A DNA stretch of 64,000 nt from Enterococcus moraviensis ATCC BAA-383 (GTDB taxonomy: Bacteria > Bacillota > Bacilli > Lactobacillales > Enterococcaceae), in NCBI RefSeq assembly GCF_000407445.1, contig NZ_ASWB01000001.1, positions 1 to 64,000 on the forward strand, in the 5' to 3' direction. The translations under genes and the position numbers were made by a program. This document shows positions 38,719-50,070 of the stretch, in pieces. Below the pieces are notes generated by a model. The model made no database searches. It saw only the letters and a program-made list of their open reading frames with translations, and was not told the origin of the DNA. The number at the start of each line of letters is the position of its first letter. The first letter of the stretch is position 1.

Positions 38719-38747
38719 TTGACAACGCTTTACTTTCATGTTTTAAT
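38719..38747 (+). promoter_or_regulatory. Promoter of the BglG-type antiterminator gene
   Basis: -35 TTGACA (38719-38724), 17-nt spacer and -10 TTTAAT (38742-38747). Transcription would begin just before the RNA antiterminator-like element at 38761. The region around the -35 (TGACAACGCTTTAC) partly resembles a CcpA cre site but misses its last bases. Confidence 0.65.
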
Positions 38748-38760
38748 AACAAGAGAAATC

Positions 38761-38791
38761 AAGATTGTTACTGAATTTTCAGGCTATACTT
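38761..38791 (+). promoter_or_regulatory. RAT-like antiterminator element in the leader of the antiterminator gene
   Basis: AAGATTGTTACTG...CAGGCTATACTT closely matches the ribonucleic antiterminator bound by LicT/BglG proteins and the second copy at 39686. No clear terminator stem overlaps it here, so it may be a degenerate or autoregulatory copy. Confidence 0.65.
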
Positions 38792-38849
38792 TATTTCTTT
38801 TTATCAACATTTAATTAGCTAGCTGATCTAATCTCATTGAGGAGATATT

Positions 38850-39686
38850 ATGGAAGTAAAAAAAGTAATCAATAATAATATTGTAAAGTCTCTTGATTCA
38901 GATGGTCATGAAGTGTTAGTGATGGGTAAAGGAATTGGCTTTAAAAAAAATATCGGTGATGTTATTGAGGATATGCTTATCGAAAAAGTATACACAAGCA
39001 ACGCTGATCTAAATACAAATAAGCTTACTCAATTATTAGCGAATGTTCGTTTAGAACATTTACAAGTTGCAAATGAAATCATTGGTTTTGCTAAAGTTTC
39101 TTTGGGAAAAAAGTTGAACGAGAATATTTATCTTACGTTGACTGATCATATTGATTATGCAATTGAGCGACATAATAGTGGTTTACCTGTTCGAAATGCT
39201 CTTTTATGGGAGATCAAGCGCTTTTACAATCATGAATATTTGATTGGTAAAGAAGCGTTGACTATTATTTCTAATCGTTTGGATATCGTTTTACCGGAAG
39301 ACGAAGCAGGCTTTATTGCATTGCATATTGTGAATGCTGAATTGGATTTGTCACAAGTCAGTCAAGTATCTGAAATGACAAAAGTCATTCAAAAAATCAT
39401 TAATATTGTAAAATATCATTATAAAACAGATTTGGATGAATATACATTAAATTACGAACGTTTCATTACGCATTTAAAATTTTTTGTCCAGCGATTGTTT
39501 AGTGGAATAGAGTTGGATAAGGATAAAGATGAGGGCTTCTTGTTTATGTTGAAAGAAAAATATCAAGAAGAATATCTTTGTGCTTTAAAAATTCGCGAAT
39601 ACATCGCTAAAGAATTTGGTCGTGATTTAAAAGAGGATGAGATGATTTACCTAACGATTCATATCAGAAGAATAACGAACAATTAA
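38850..39686 (+). CDS. BglG/LicT-family transcriptional antiterminator
   Basis: 278 aa with an N-terminal RNA-binding CAT domain (1-56; begins MEVKKVINNNIV, with GKGIGF) followed by PRD1 (about 65-170, His in DHIDYAIERH and ALHIVNA) and PRD2 (about 171-278, His in HLKFFV and LTIHIRR). When beta-glucosides are present, the dephosphorylated PRD1 lets the CAT dimer bind the RAT hairpin and prevents termination. TTGAGGAG precedes the ATG. The RAT and terminator follow at once, before the permease gene, so its target is obvious. Confidence 0.95.
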   Translation: MEVKKVINNNIVKSLDSDGHEVLVMGKGIGFKKNIGDVIEDMLIEKVYTSNADLNTNKLTQLLANVRLEHLQVANEIIGFAKVSLGKKLNENIYLTLTDHIDYAIERHNSGLPVRNALLWEIKRFYNHEYLIGKEALTIISNRLDIVLPEDEAGFIALHIVNAELDLSQVSQVSEMTKVIQKIINIVKYHYKTDLDEYTLNYERFITHLKFFVQRLFSGIELDKDKDEGFLFMLKEKYQEEYLCALKIREYIAKEFGRDLKEDEMIYLTIHIRRITNN

Positions 39687-39719
39687 AGGATTGTTACTGT
39701 ATAAAAACAGGCTATACCT
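39686..39719 (+). promoter_or_regulatory. RAT antiterminator before the beta-glucoside permease gene
   Basis: AAGGATTGTTACTG and CAGGCTATACCT form the two conserved halves of the LicT/BglG recognition hairpin. Its 3' part overlaps the left arm of the terminator at 39715, so the two structures exclude each other. Confidence 0.88.
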
Positions 39720-39763
39720 AAGAAAAATCTCTTTAAATAAAGAGGTTTCTTAGGTATTTTTTT
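39715..39763 (+). terminator. Conditional terminator controlled by the RAT
   Basis: TACCTAAGAAA pairs with TTTCTTAGGTA, with an inner CTCTTT/AAAGAG stem, then seven T. It sits 59 bp before the permease gene and would stop transcription unless the antiterminator protein is bound. Confidence 0.93.
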
Positions 39764-39821
39764 GTGTCATCGAGTCAATTGAACTTTCAAGATTTATGAA
39801 GAGAGATTTGGAGGAAAAGGA

Positions 39822-41702
39822 ATGAATTATCAAGAATTAGCACACAAAATTATCGAAGACATTGGTGGAGATAAAAATGTAAGTGGATTGACACATTGCG
39901 CGACAAGACTACGTTTTAATTTGAAAGATGAAAGTAAAGCGCTAACGGATAGTATCAAAAATACTGCTGGTGTGATGGGTGTAGTTTCAAAAGGAGGACA
40001 ATATCAGGTCATTATTGGCAGCGATGTAGGAAGTGTATACAAAGAGATCATAAAAGAAATACCAGCATTAGATGGTCAATCGACAGAGTCAAATGAAAAA
40101 GATGATCGTGGAACAGCTTCAAAAATCATTGATACGATCACAGGGATTTTTACACCGATTTTACCAGCTATTACTGCGGCTGGAATGCTAAAAGCTGTAC
40201 TTTCGCTATTAGTTGTTTTTAATGCAATCGATAAGACAGGACAAACATATATCATCATTGATTTTATGGCAGATTCAGCTTTTTATTTCTTACCGATTTT
40301 ATTAGCTGCATCTTCAGCCCAAAAATTTAAAACAAATATGTATTTAGCGATGATGGTAGGAGGAATTTTACTTCACCCGAATTTTGTAGGAATGGTCAAC
40401 GCCATCAAGGAAGCTGGAGAGGGTGGGATTCATTTATTCGGGATGCCGATTTCTGCGGTAACATATGGTTCATCTGTAATTCCAATTATCTTGTCTGTTT
40501 GGTTTATGTCTTATGTGGAGCCGATTGCAGATAAGGCATCACCTAAAGTAATCAAGTTCTTCAGTAAACCTTTGATTACGATTGCGGTTGTAGGAACGAT
40601 TTCATTAGTTGTTATTGGTCCTGTTGGGTATTTCATTAGTGATGGTATTTCAAATGGAATCAAAGCGTTAGAAAACTTTAGCCCTTGGTTGGTTCCAACC
40701 ATTATTGGTGCCTTCACTCCGTTATTTGTAGCTACTGGTACACATTACGGTCTTGTGCCGATCGGTATCAATAATCGAATGACAACAGGTTATGATTCAG
40801 TAATTTATCCAGGAATGTTAGCATCTAATCTTGGGCAAGGTGCTGCTTCGTTAGCTGTTGGTCTTAAAAGTAAAGATTCTTCAATCAAACAATTGGCAGC
40901 ATCAGCAGGTTTGACTGGTTTATTTGGTATTACAGAGCCTGCTTTATATGGTGTTAACTTGAGATTTAAAACGCCTTTATATGCAGCGATGATCGGTGGT
41001 GGGGTTGGTGGCTTATTCATGGGGATTAGCCGCGTGAAAAACTTTACTGGTGGTTCACCAGGCTTGTTGACACTTCCAAGTTACATTGGAGATGATACAT
41101 TAAAACACTTATACATGGCGTGTATTGGCGCAGCAATCAGTATCGTGATTTCATTTGTTGTCTCATACATTTTATATAAAGAACCCGCTACAGAAGTAAA
41201 ACAAAAAGAGAGCAATGATACAGCAATGAATACTGCCGCTGTAGAAGATGTATTAAATGTTGCAACACCCGTCAAAGGAGAAATCGTTCCTTTATCAGCG
41301 GTTGAAGATGGCATGTTTTCTGAAGAAATCTTGGGTAAAGGTTTTGCCGTAAAACCCGTAGAAGGTCTTGTTTATGCACCATTTTCTGGAACAGTTACGG
41401 CAGTTTTCGATTCTAAACATGCTATTGGTTTAACAAGTGAGTCTGGTGTGGAACTCTTGATTCATATTGGCATTGACACAGTTCAATTAAATGGATCCGG
41501 GTATGACTATTTTGTAGAAAAAGGTCAAAAAATCCAAACGGGTGATAAATTAATTCAATTTGACTTAGAAAAAATTACGGAAAAAGGCTATAATATAATT
41601 ACACCCGTTGTTGTAACTAATTCAACAGATTTTGGGGACATTATCACATTGACTAAGGTATTGTCTGTACCAGGTGAACAAGTAATGAAGGTTATTCGAT
41701 AA
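39822..41702 (+). CDS. bglP: Beta-glucoside PTS permease, EIIBCA
   Basis: 626 aa in B-C-A order. The EIIB phosphocysteine is in GLTHCATRLRF (about residue 26), the EIIC membrane domain spans about 105-460 with GITEPALYGV, and the C-terminal glucose-type EIIA (about 490-615) has the phospho-His in LLIHIGIDTVQLNG. It takes up and phosphorylates beta-glucosides such as salicin, arbutin or cellobiose. GGAGGAAAAGG precedes the ATG. It is under RAT control and co-transcribed with the glycosidase gene 41 bp downstream. Confidence 0.94.
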   Translation: MNYQELAHKIIEDIGGDKNVSGLTHCATRLRFNLKDESKALTDSIKNTAGVMGVVSKGGQYQVIIGSDVGSVYKEIIKEIPALDGQSTESNEKDDRGTASKIIDTITGIFTPILPAITAAGMLKAVLSLLVVFNAIDKTGQTYIIIDFMADSAFYFLPILLAASSAQKFKTNMYLAMMVGGILLHPNFVGMVNAIKEAGEGGIHLFGMPISAVTYGSSVIPIILSVWFMSYVEPIADKASPKVIKFFSKPLITIAVVGTISLVVIGPVGYFISDGISNGIKALENFSPWLVPTIIGAFTPLFVATGTHYGLVPIGINNRMTTGYDSVIYPGMLASNLGQGAASLAVGLKSKDSSIKQLAASAGLTGLFGITEPALYGVNLRFKTPLYAAMIGGGVGGLFMGISRVKNFTGGSPGLLTLPSYIGDDTLKHLYMACIGAAISIVISFVVSYILYKEPATEVKQKESNDTAMNTAAVEDVLNVATPVKGEIVPLSAVEDGMFSEEILGKGFAVKPVEGLVYAPFSGTVTAVFDSKHAIGLTSESGVELLIHIGIDTVQLNGSGYDYFVEKGQKIQTGDKLIQFDLEKITEKGYNIITPVVVTNSTDFGDIITLTKVLSVPGEQVMKVIR

Positions 41703-41737
41703 TAAGAAGCCTTTTATTCTAATAAATTGGAGGATGA

Positions 41738-43174
<1,437 letters not shown>

Positions 43175-43194
43175 AGTTACCTTAAACAAAAAAT

Positions 43195-43235
43195 AAAGAC
43201 AAAGATGAGTTGTTCAAACTCGTCTTTGTCTTTTT
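43195..43235 (+). terminator. Terminator after the beta-glucoside operon
   Basis: AAAGACAAAGATGAGTT pairs with AAACTCGTCTTTGTCTTT over a 4-5 nt loop, followed by T residues. Confidence 0.92.
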
Positions 43236-43289
43236 CTATGTCCATACTTTTTTGTGATGTAACCTGTTACTCAAAATGGAACAAAATAC

Positions 43290-43328
43290 AAGCGGCTTTT
43301 CTCTTCGTCAAGAGTTTAGAAACCGCTT
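43290..43328 (+). other. Leader hairpin before the agmatine operon
   Basis: AAGCGG/CCGCTT with an inner CTCTT/AAGAG stem, separated by a bulge, lies 95 bp before the first gene start. The leader frame is open from 43276 and in frame with the gene, but lacks a ribosome-binding site. It may be a regulatory RNA or protein-binding element for the operon. Confidence 0.4.
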
Positions 43329-43422
43329 TAAAAACGATCAAGTTCGAGGTATGCTTATCTCGTCAAAAGGAAAACTCGAGGAATCCGACAATAAAATTAA
43401 AAATAGATTGGTGGAAGAAAAA

Positions 43423-44448
43423 ATGAAAAAAAGAGACTTTGTTGATACAAATAATTTTACGAAAGCAGAAATCGATTTTATGATCCAACTTGCTTTAAAA
43501 CTAAAAGAATCAATTAAGAATGGTTATTATCCTCCACTTTTAAAAGATAAGACTTTAGGAATGATATTTGAACAATCCTCAACTCGAACTAGAGTATCGT
43601 TTGAAACAGCTATGACACAACTTGGTGGTCATGCACAGTACCTAGCACCTGGGCAAATTCAATTAGGTGGGCATGAATCAGTAGGGGACACCGCTCGAGT
43701 ATTATCTCGTTTAGTCGATATTTTAATGGCGCGTGTTGAACGTCATCAAACAATCGTTGATTTAGCAAAAGATGCAACAATTCCAGTTATTAATGGAATG
43801 AGTGATTATAATCATCCTACACAAGAATTAGGCGACATTATTACCATGACAGAACATTTACCAGCTGGTAAAAAACTGAGTGATTGTAAAATTGTTTTTG
43901 TCGGTGATGCTACTCAAGTATGTGTTTCCACAATGTTCATGGCAACAAAAATGGGCATGGATTTTGTTCAATTTGGACCAAAAGGTTTCCAAATCAAAGA
44001 GGAGACCTTAGCAATTGGGCAAAAGAATGCAGAACTCTCTGGTGGTAGTGTATTGATTACAGAAAATGCGGAAGAAGCGATGAAAGATGCTGACTTTATC
44101 TATACAGATGTTTGGTATGGTTTATATGAAGCAGAATTATCAGAAGAAGAACGTATGGCTACTTTCTATCCAAAATATCAAGTGAATCAGTCATTGATCG
44201 ATCTAGCTGCACCTCATGTTAAATTTTTACACTGTTTACCTGCAACAAGAGGTGAAGAGGTGACAGATGAAGTGTTAGATGCTCCTTATTCAGTTGTTTT
44301 AGATGAGGCTGAAAATCGTCTAACTGCAATGCGATCTTTATTGATTTACTTCATGAATCCATACTTGGATTATGCAAGCGAAGCAGTTGGAAAACAATAT
44401 GATGCAGAATTTGAACTGATGTTAAGAAATGCTGTAGTCGCTAAGTGA
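43423..44448 (+). CDS. ptcA: Putrescine carbamoyltransferase
   Basis: 341 aa of the aspartate/ornithine carbamoyltransferase superfamily. It phosphorolyses N-carbamoylputrescine to putrescine and carbamoyl phosphate. The carbamoyl-phosphate site [18 protein letters not shown] and HCLPATRG are visible. The sequence closely resembles the E. faecalis enzyme as I recall it (start [31 protein letters not shown]). The ATG at 43423 is preferred because GGTGG lies 6 nt upstream and the length matches the family; a longer in-frame reading from 43276 has no ribosome-binding site. First gene of the agmatine operon. Confidence 0.94.
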   Translation: MKKRDFVDTNNFTKAEIDFMIQLALKLKESIKNGYYPPLLKDKTLGMIFEQSSTRTRVSFETAMTQLGGHAQYLAPGQIQLGGHESVGDTARVLSRLVDILMARVERHQTIVDLAKDATIPVINGMSDYNHPTQELGDIITMTEHLPAGKKLSDCKIVFVGDATQVCVSTMFMATKMGMDFVQFGPKGFQIKEETLAIGQKNAELSGGSVLITENAEEAMKDADFIYTDVWYGLYEAELSEEERMATFYPKYQVNQSLIDLAAPHVKFLHCLPATRGEEVTDEVLDAPYSVVLDEAENRLTAMRSLLIYFMNPYLDYASEAVGKQYDAEFELMLRNAVVAK

Positions 44449-44463
44449 TTTTTAAGAAATTTT

Positions 44464-44510
44464 GAAATAGAAGTGGTGTTGATGCTGAACATACTTCCTG
44501 CTTCTATTTC
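44464..44510 (+). other. Hairpin between the first two agmatine genes
   Basis: Perfect arms GAAATAGAAG/CTTCTATTTC around a 27-nt loop. No T-run follows, so read-through is expected; it may be an mRNA processing or stability site giving unequal expression. Confidence 0.5.
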
Positions 44511-44540
44511 AATCTCTTTAATGAAAGGTGCGTACAAAAC

Positions 44541-45947
44541 ATGAAAGAAAAAAAGAAATTTCGGTTGTTTGACGCAGTTCTAATGGCAGTCGTTGTCATA
44601 CTCGTTGTGGAATCTGCCGCTCCTGCAGCTGCAATCGGTTCGTCGCAGTTTTTTTGGTGGGGCATCTTGTTAATTTTATTCTTCTTGCCTTATGGCTTGA
44701 TCTCAGCTGAACTAGGAACAACATATACGGGAGACGGTGGTATTTATGATTGGGTAAAAATGGCTTTTGGTCGGCGCTGGGGTGCTCGTGTGGCGTGGTT
44801 TTATTGGATTAATTTTCCAATTTGGATGGCAAGTTTAGCCGTTCTTTTCACTGAAGTTATGACCCAAATTTTCGGATTGGAGTTAGGAACGTCAGCGTTA
44901 ATAATTGGCCAATTAGTATTTATTTGGGCAGTTACTTTCATTAGTTGTTATCCTGTTAGTGATAGTAAATGGATTTTGAACCTGGCTGCTTTTGCTAAGG
45001 TGGCAATCATGGTCTGTTTAGGTGTGTTAGGGATTTATCATGCGGTGACAAAAGGGATGGCAAATGATTTTTCTGGAAAAGCATTATTGCCTACTTTTGA
45101 TTTGGAAAGTTTAAGTTTTATCTCTGTCATTTTATTTAACTTCTTAGGATTTGAAGTAGTGACCACTTTAGCAAGTGATATGGAAAATCCTAAAAAACAA
45201 ATTCCGCAAGCAATCATTTTCGGAGGGATTTTAATTGCGTTCTTCTATCTATTTGCTGCATTTGGAATGGGAGCGGCAGTACCAGCAGATCAATTGTCGA
45301 CATCGGGTGGATTGATCGATAGTTTTATCTTATTAGTTGGTGGCATCAATCCGTTTGTAATCATTATTGGTCTATTGTTCATGTACACATTAGCAGCCAA
45401 TCTGATCTCATGGGCGTTGGGGGTAAACTATGTTGCTTTTTATGCCGCTAAAAATCATGATATGCCAAAAATCTTTGCAAAAGAAAACCCTAAAAATGAA
45501 ATGCCAGTCGGAGCTTCTGTTGTGAATGGAGTAGTTGCTTCGGTGCTAGTGATTGCAGCACCATTTATTCCAAACGAAAACATCTTTTGGGCATTCTTTG
45601 CATTAAATGTGGTGGCATTATTACTATCTTATATTATGATGTTTCCAGCTTTCTTAAAATTACGTAAAATCGATCCAACTAAAGAACGACCATTCAAAGT
45701 ACCAGGTGGTCCTGTACTATTGAAAATTATCGCTTATATTCCATTGGCGTTATTGATCATTACACTATTTTTCTCAATTGTACCGTTATCAAGTGCCGAG
45801 TTTACTGAAAAAATACCAATCTTGATTGGAACACTTGCTGCAACAATTATTGGGGAAATCTGTATACGCTTAGGGGATAAAGAATATACGAAAAAAGAAG
45901 TAGAAAAAAATCAAGAAAAAGGGAGTTTAGACCATGAAAACAATTGA
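44541..45947 (+). CDS. aguD: Agmatine/putrescine antiporter
   Basis: 468 aa permease of the amino acid-polyamine-organocation (APC) superfamily with about twelve hydrophobic segments. It would import agmatine in exchange for putrescine, which drives the pathway. GAAAGGTGCG lies upstream of the ATG. The end overlaps the agmatine deiminase gene by 14 nt. Function is assigned by family and by its place in the operon. Confidence 0.9.
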   Translation: MKEKKKFRLFDAVLMAVVVILVVESAAPAAAIGSSQFFWWGILLILFFLPYGLISAELGTTYTGDGGIYDWVKMAFGRRWGARVAWFYWINFPIWMASLAVLFTEVMTQIFGLELGTSALIIGQLVFIWAVTFISCYPVSDSKWILNLAAFAKVAIMVCLGVLGIYHAVTKGMANDFSGKALLPTFDLESLSFISVILFNFLGFEVVTTLASDMENPKKQIPQAIIFGGILIAFFYLFAAFGMGAAVPADQLSTSGGLIDSFILLVGGINPFVIIIGLLFMYTLAANLISWALGVNYVAFYAAKNHDMPKIFAKENPKNEMPVGASVVNGVVASVLVIAAPFIPNENIFWAFFALNVVALLLSYIMMFPAFLKLRKIDPTKERPFKVPGGPVLLKIIAYIPLALLIITLFFSIVPLSSAEFTEKIPILIGTLAATIIGEICIRLGDKEYTKKEVEKNQEKGSLDHENN

Positions 45948-47025
45948 TAGTTCACCGAAAAAAGACGGATTCCGTATGCCGGGAGAATTTGAAGCGCACC
46001 AAGGCGTATATATTTTATGGCCAGAGCGTCCAGACAATTGGCGTAATGGTGGTAAGCCAGCACAAAAAACATTTGTGGATGTAGCAGTTGCTATCACTGA
46101 ATTTGAACCAGTGACTGTCGGTGTTTCTGCTGAACAGTATGATAATGCACGTCATATGTTGCCTGAAACAGTTCGTGTTGTTGAGATCGCTAATGATGAT
46201 GCTTGGGTTCGAGATTGTGGCCCGACCTTTGTCAAAAACGATAAGGGAGAAATTCGTGGAGTAGATTGGACCTTCAATTCATGGGGAGGCTTGGTTGATG
46301 GTCTTTATTTTCCTTGGGATAAAGATGACCAAGTCGCACAAAAAATATGTGAAGTCGAATGGAAAGATCGCTACCGTTTAAATGATTTTGTTTTAGAAGG
46401 CGGTTCAATTCATGTTGATGGTGAGGGAACATTGATCACAACAGAGGAATGTTTACTTTCAGAAGGTCGAAATGCCCAACTTTCGAAAGAACAAATAGAA
46501 CAAGTGTTAAAAGAATATCTTTCATTAGAAAAAATCATTTGGTTAAAACGTGGTATTTATTTAGATGAAACCAATGGTCATGTGGATAATATCGTGAATT
46601 TCGTGAAACCAGGAGAAGTTGTGTTAGCTTGGACCGACGATGAAAATGATCCCCAATATGAAATCTCAAAAGAATGTTTGGAGATTTTAGAAAACGAAAC
46701 AGATGCTCATGGTCGCAAGTTAGTGGTCCACAAATTGTACGTACCTAAACCTATCTTAATAACAGAAGAGGAAAGTTTGGGCGTAGATGCTGTAGCAGGA
46801 ACACTACCAAGAGAAAAAGGGGATCGATTAGCAGCGAGTTATGCAAATTATTACACAGCGAATGGTGGGATTGTTTTACCATTATTTGATGATCCGAATG
46901 ATGAAAAAGCGATTGCGTTATTACAAGAATTATATCCTGACAGAAAGATTGTTGGCGTGCCTGCTAGAGAAATTCTATTAGGTGGTGGGAATATTCACTG
47001 TATTACCCAGCAAGTGCCAAAGTGA
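45934..47025 (+). CDS. aguA: Agmatine deiminase
   Basis: 363 aa. It converts agmatine to N-carbamoylputrescine and ammonia. Catalytic residues of the guanidine-modifying fold are in place: DAWVRDCGP, Glu in [12 protein letters not shown], His216 in ETNGHVDN and nucleophile Cys356 in GGGNIHC. Residue positions agree within one or two with the E. faecalis enzyme as recalled. Its start lies inside the end of the antiporter gene, with AGGGAG upstream, so the two are translationally coupled. It is the active member of two paralogues in the locus. Confidence 0.96.
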   Translation: MKTIDSSPKKDGFRMPGEFEAHQGVYILWPERPDNWRNGGKPAQKTFVDVAVAITEFEPVTVGVSAEQYDNARHMLPETVRVVEIANDDAWVRDCGPTFVKNDKGEIRGVDWTFNSWGGLVDGLYFPWDKDDQVAQKICEVEWKDRYRLNDFVLEGGSIHVDGEGTLITTEECLLSEGRNAQLSKEQIEQVLKEYLSLEKIIWLKRGIYLDETNGHVDNIVNFVKPGEVVLAWTDDENDPQYEISKECLEILENETDAHGRKLVVHKLYVPKPILITEEESLGVDAVAGTLPREKGDRLAASYANYYTANGGIVLPLFDDPNDEKAIALLQELYPDRKIVGVPAREILLGGGNIHCITQQVPK

Positions 47026-47035
47026 GGTGGACTAA

Positions 47036-47974
47036 GTGAAAAAACGTATCGTAGTTGCACTAGGAGGAAATGCGATTTTAACGACAGACCCTAGTGCCAA
47101 AGGACAGCAAAAAGCGTTAGCGCAAACAGCTTATTATTTAGCTGATTTTGTCGAAGCAGGTCATGAATTGATCATCACACACGGAAATGGCCCTCAAGTA
47201 GGGAATTTATTATTACAGCAACAAAAAGGCTCAACGGAGAAAAATCCAGCAATGCCTGTTGATACGGCCGTTGCAATGACCCAAGGTAGCATTGGCTACT
47301 GGCTAGAAAATGCGCTAGTCGATGAGTTAAAAAAAAGGAATATCTCTAAGAATGCAGCAACCATTTTAACCCAAGTTGTTGTAAGTGAAACGGATCCTGC
47401 TTTTCAAACACCCAGCAAACCAATTGGTCCTTTTTTAAGTGAAGCAGAAATGAAAGCAGAAAAAAAGAAAACACGAGCAACTTTTGTTGAAGATTCTGGG
47501 CGCGGTTTCCGTAAGGTCGTTCCTTCACCAAAACCAATTGGCATCGTTGAATATCCTGTGATCAAACAATTGGTAGAAAATGGGATCATTACGATTGCAG
47601 GTGGCGGAGGCGGCATTCCTGTAATTGTTAAGGATGGAACCTATCAAGGAGTGGAGGCTGTCATTGATAAAGACTTTGCTTCTGAAAAAATTGCCGCTTT
47701 GGTTCATGCCGATATGTTAGTCATTTTGACGGGTGTAGATCATGTTAGCATTAATTTCAATCAACCTAATCAGTCTGATTTAACTAAAGTTAGCGTAGCG
47801 GATATGGAGAAGTATGTTGAGGAAAATCAGTTTGCTCCTGGTAGTATGCTTCCAAAAGTGCAAGCGGCAATAACTTTTATTAAAGAAAATGCTAAGGGTA
47901 AAGCCGTAATTACTTCTTTAGAAAATGTCAAAAACTTACTAACAGAAGAAACCGGTACAATTATTACAGCCTAG
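47036..47974 (+). CDS. aguC: Carbamate kinase
   Basis: 312 aa amino-acid kinase family enzyme. It makes ATP from carbamoyl phosphate and ADP, completing the energy-yielding agmatine pathway. Motifs: [31 protein letters not shown]. The GTG start has GAGGTGG 5 nt upstream and lies 10 bp after the deiminase stop. A paralogue for the arginine deiminase pathway is usual elsewhere in such genomes, but context assigns this copy to agmatine. Confidence 0.95.
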   Translation: MKKRIVVALGGNAILTTDPSAKGQQKALAQTAYYLADFVEAGHELIITHGNGPQVGNLLLQQQKGSTEKNPAMPVDTAVAMTQGSIGYWLENALVDELKKRNISKNAATILTQVVVSETDPAFQTPSKPIGPFLSEAEMKAEKKKTRATFVEDSGRGFRKVVPSPKPIGIVEYPVIKQLVENGIITIAGGGGGIPVIVKDGTYQGVEAVIDKDFASEKIAALVHADMLVILTGVDHVSINFNQPNQSDLTKVSVADMEKYVEENQFAPGSMLPKVQAAITFIKENAKGKAVITSLENVKNLLTEETGTIITA

Positions 47975-47981
47975 CTTTTTT

Positions 47982-48020
47982 TGAAAGAGTAGAAGCAAAA
48001 ACTAGTTTCTACTCTTTCTT
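47982..48020 (+). terminator. Terminator or attenuator after carbamate kinase gene
   Basis: GAAAGAGTAGAA pairs with TTTCTACTCTTTC, followed by TTTCT. The T-run is short and interrupted, so partial read-through into the second deiminase gene is likely. Confidence 0.75.
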
Positions 48021-48086
48021 TCTGCTATATTAAAATATATCGCTTACATATAAAAATGATGAGGAAGATAAAGGAGGGCAGCTCGT

Positions 48087-49184
48087 ATGAAATTAACATC
48101 TAGCAATCCTAAAAAGGACGGTTTTTACGCACCTGGAGAATTTGAGCCCCATCAAGAAACATACATGATTTGGCCAGAACGAGCGGATAATTGGCGTAAC
48201 GGTGGGAAACCTGCTCAAACAGCTTATGCGCAAGTCGCACAAGCTATTTCTATGTTTGAACCAGTTACAATGTTCGTTTCGGCTAAACAATATAAAAATG
48301 CACGTCAAGTATTGCCAGCACCAATTCGAGTAATGGAAATGAGTAATAATGATGCTTGGATCAAAGACTATGGCCCAATTTATGTAACGAATAAAAAAGG
48401 AGAAGTTCGTGGCGTAGATTGGCGGTTTAACGCGTGGGGTGGTTTATTAGATGGACTTTATTTTCCATGGGATCAGGATGATTTGATTGCAGAAAAACTA
48501 TGCGAATTCAATCGTATCGATTATTATTCTCTAGATGATTTCATTTTAGAAGGTTGCTCCATTCACTTGGATGGTGAGGGCACACTGTTTACAACGGAAG
48601 AAGTTTTACTTTCAGAAGGGAGAAATGGTAAACTTTCTAAAGGAGAAATAGAAGAGCAATTGAAAAGTTATTGTAATGTAGAAAAAATTATTTGGCTAAA
48701 ACAAGGTTTTTTCTTGGATGAAACAAATGGAGACATCGATAATATGCTTAATATTGTTAGACCCGGTGAAATTGTCCTTACATGGACAGAAGATACTGAG
48801 GATCCTCAGTATGAAATCTCTAAAGCAGCTTATGAACAATTGATAAATGAAACAGATGCCAAAGGGAGAAAACTTACGATTCACAAAATGCTAATGCCTG
48901 AACCAATGTACATTACAACAGAAGAAAGTCAGGGCGTAGATCCCGTTAACGGCATGTTGCCAAGGTTTCCAGGAGATCGACTGACAGCAAGCTATGTGAG
49001 CTATTACACAGCTAATGATGGTATTATTTATCCTGTATTTAATGATAAAAATGATCAAGCAGCCGAAGCATTATTGAAACAATTATATCCAAATCGTAAA
49101 ATTATTGGTGTCCCTGCAAGGGAAATTTTGCTCGGTGGTGGAAATATTCATTGTATTGCGCAAAGTATTCCTAAAATCAGATAG
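48087..49184 (+). CDS. Agmatine deiminase paralogue lacking the catalytic His
   Basis: 365 aa, colinear with the deiminase encoded at 45934-47025. The nucleophile Cys (GGGNIHC) and the Glu ([12 protein letters not shown]) are kept, but the catalytic His is replaced by Asp: ETNGDIDN against ETNGHVDN (Asp216, codon 48732-48734). DAWVRDCGP has become DAWIKDYGP. Loss of this His should abolish normal deimination, yet the frame is intact, so it is more likely repurposed than decaying. AAGGAGGG precedes the ATG. A regulator gene follows 11 bp downstream. It could act on another guanidine compound, bind agmatine as a sensor or form mixed oligomers with the active enzyme. Confidence 0.9.
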   Translation: MKLTSSNPKKDGFYAPGEFEPHQETYMIWPERADNWRNGGKPAQTAYAQVAQAISMFEPVTMFVSAKQYKNARQVLPAPIRVMEMSNNDAWIKDYGPIYVTNKKGEVRGVDWRFNAWGGLLDGLYFPWDQDDLIAEKLCEFNRIDYYSLDDFILEGCSIHLDGEGTLFTTEEVLLSEGRNGKLSKGEIEEQLKSYCNVEKIIWLKQGFFLDETNGDIDNMLNIVRPGEIVLTWTEDTEDPQYEISKAAYEQLINETDAKGRKLTIHKMLMPEPMYITTEESQGVDPVNGMLPRFPGDRLTASYVSYYTANDGIIYPVFNDKNDQAAEALLKQLYPNRKIIGVPAREILLGGGNIHCIAQSIPKIR

Positions 49185-49195
49185 GAGGGAAATAA

Positions 49196-49993
49196 ATGGA
49201 CTTTTTTGAAGTAGTAAACCCTCATGTTTCAGAGTTAACTAAAAATGAACATCTACTGTTTGACTATGTTGTAAAAAATTTAAATGAGATCAAAAATAAG
49301 AGTATTCGAGAGGTAGCGGATGATTGCTTTGTATCAACCACGACTTTTTTAAGATTTGTTAGAAAAATCGGTTTTTCTGGCTATAGTGAATTTACGACGG
49401 TTATAAAATATACCTTATTAAATCAGAAAAAAGAAGAAAAAGTCAGTCCTTTTGTTGTTTCTCAAAAAGATTACCGCGAGGAATATCTTAAAAATATCAA
49501 TGAATCTGTTCGGGTGATTGATAAAAATAGTTTAAGAAAGGTAGGAGAATATTTAAAAAAGAAACCAATTATATACTTATTTGCTAAAGGAATGAATAAA
49601 CAGCTGATGCAGTATGTGAAGTATTTATTTGTCGCTGCTGGGTTTTTGGTAGTATTTCCTGAAGATCAGTCGATGCGAGCCGTGGTTCAAAGACAAATAA
49701 AACCTGAAGATATGGTATTTATTTTAACTTATCAGGGAAAAGATGAAGAATGGGTCCAGTTGATGCAACAATTAAAAAAAGCCGCTCACCCGTTATTAGT
49801 GTCAATTACAGGGGCAGATAATAATGTCGTTCAAAATATGAGTGATGTTAATTTTTATGTTTTTACAGATGAACTTTTCTTAAATAAAATGGAAATCACC
49901 TCTCATATTTCAATGTTGGCCATTCTTGAATTGATTTTATATCAGTATTTGGATAACGCTGAAGAAGGTGAATACCACTTGATTTTTAAATAG
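49196..49993 (+). CDS. RpiR-family transcriptional regulator (HTH-SIS)
   Basis: 265 aa. N-terminal RpiR helix-turn-helix (about 1-80; IREVADDCFVSTTTFLRFVRKIGFSGYSEF) and a C-terminal sugar-isomerase (SIS)-like domain (about 105-245). It follows the second deiminase gene by 11 bp with AGGAGGG before the ATG, so it belongs to the agmatine unit and probably controls it. In E. faecalis the regulator of this pathway is, as I recall, a LuxR-type membrane protein, so an RpiR type here would be a different control solution. Its ligand is unknown. Confidence 0.88.
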   Translation: MDFFEVVNPHVSELTKNEHLLFDYVVKNLNEIKNKSIREVADDCFVSTTTFLRFVRKIGFSGYSEFTTVIKYTLLNQKKEEKVSPFVVSQKDYREEYLKNINESVRVIDKNSLRKVGEYLKKKPIIYLFAKGMNKQLMQYVKYLFVAAGFLVVFPEDQSMRAVVQRQIKPEDMVFILTYQGKDEEWVQLMQQLKKAAHPLLVSITGADNNVVQNMSDVNFYVFTDELFLNKMEITSHISMLAILELILYQYLDNAEEGEYHLIFK

Positions 49994-50023
49994 TTTTTTT
50001 GTTATTGTTTATTTATTTTTCTT

Positions 50024-50070
50024 CAAAAAAAGTTACCTTGCACACTAGTCGTTCAAGGCAACTTTTTTTA
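50024..50070. terminator. Bidirectional terminator after the regulator gene
   Basis: AAAAAGTTACCTTG pairs with CAAGGCAACTTTTT (one mismatch), A-run on the left and seven T on the right. It also ends the small - strand gene that stops at 50071. Confidence 0.88.

Noticed and set aside
38716-38732. CcpA cre site at the antiterminator promoter
   Set aside because: The central CG and left half fit, but the right half reads AC instead of CA, so it stays below a confident match.
43276-43422. N-terminal extension of putrescine carbamoyltransferase by 49 residues
   Set aside because: No ribosome-binding site at 43276, the family starts at the MKKRD-type Met, and a good site precedes 43423.
43205-43426. 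Open frame of 73 codons over the terminator and leader of the agmatine operon
   Set aside because: It begins inside the terminator hairpin and overlaps the true gene start in another frame.
48696-48884. - strand frames within the agmatine genes
   Set aside because: Shadows of strongly supported + strand genes with no start signals.
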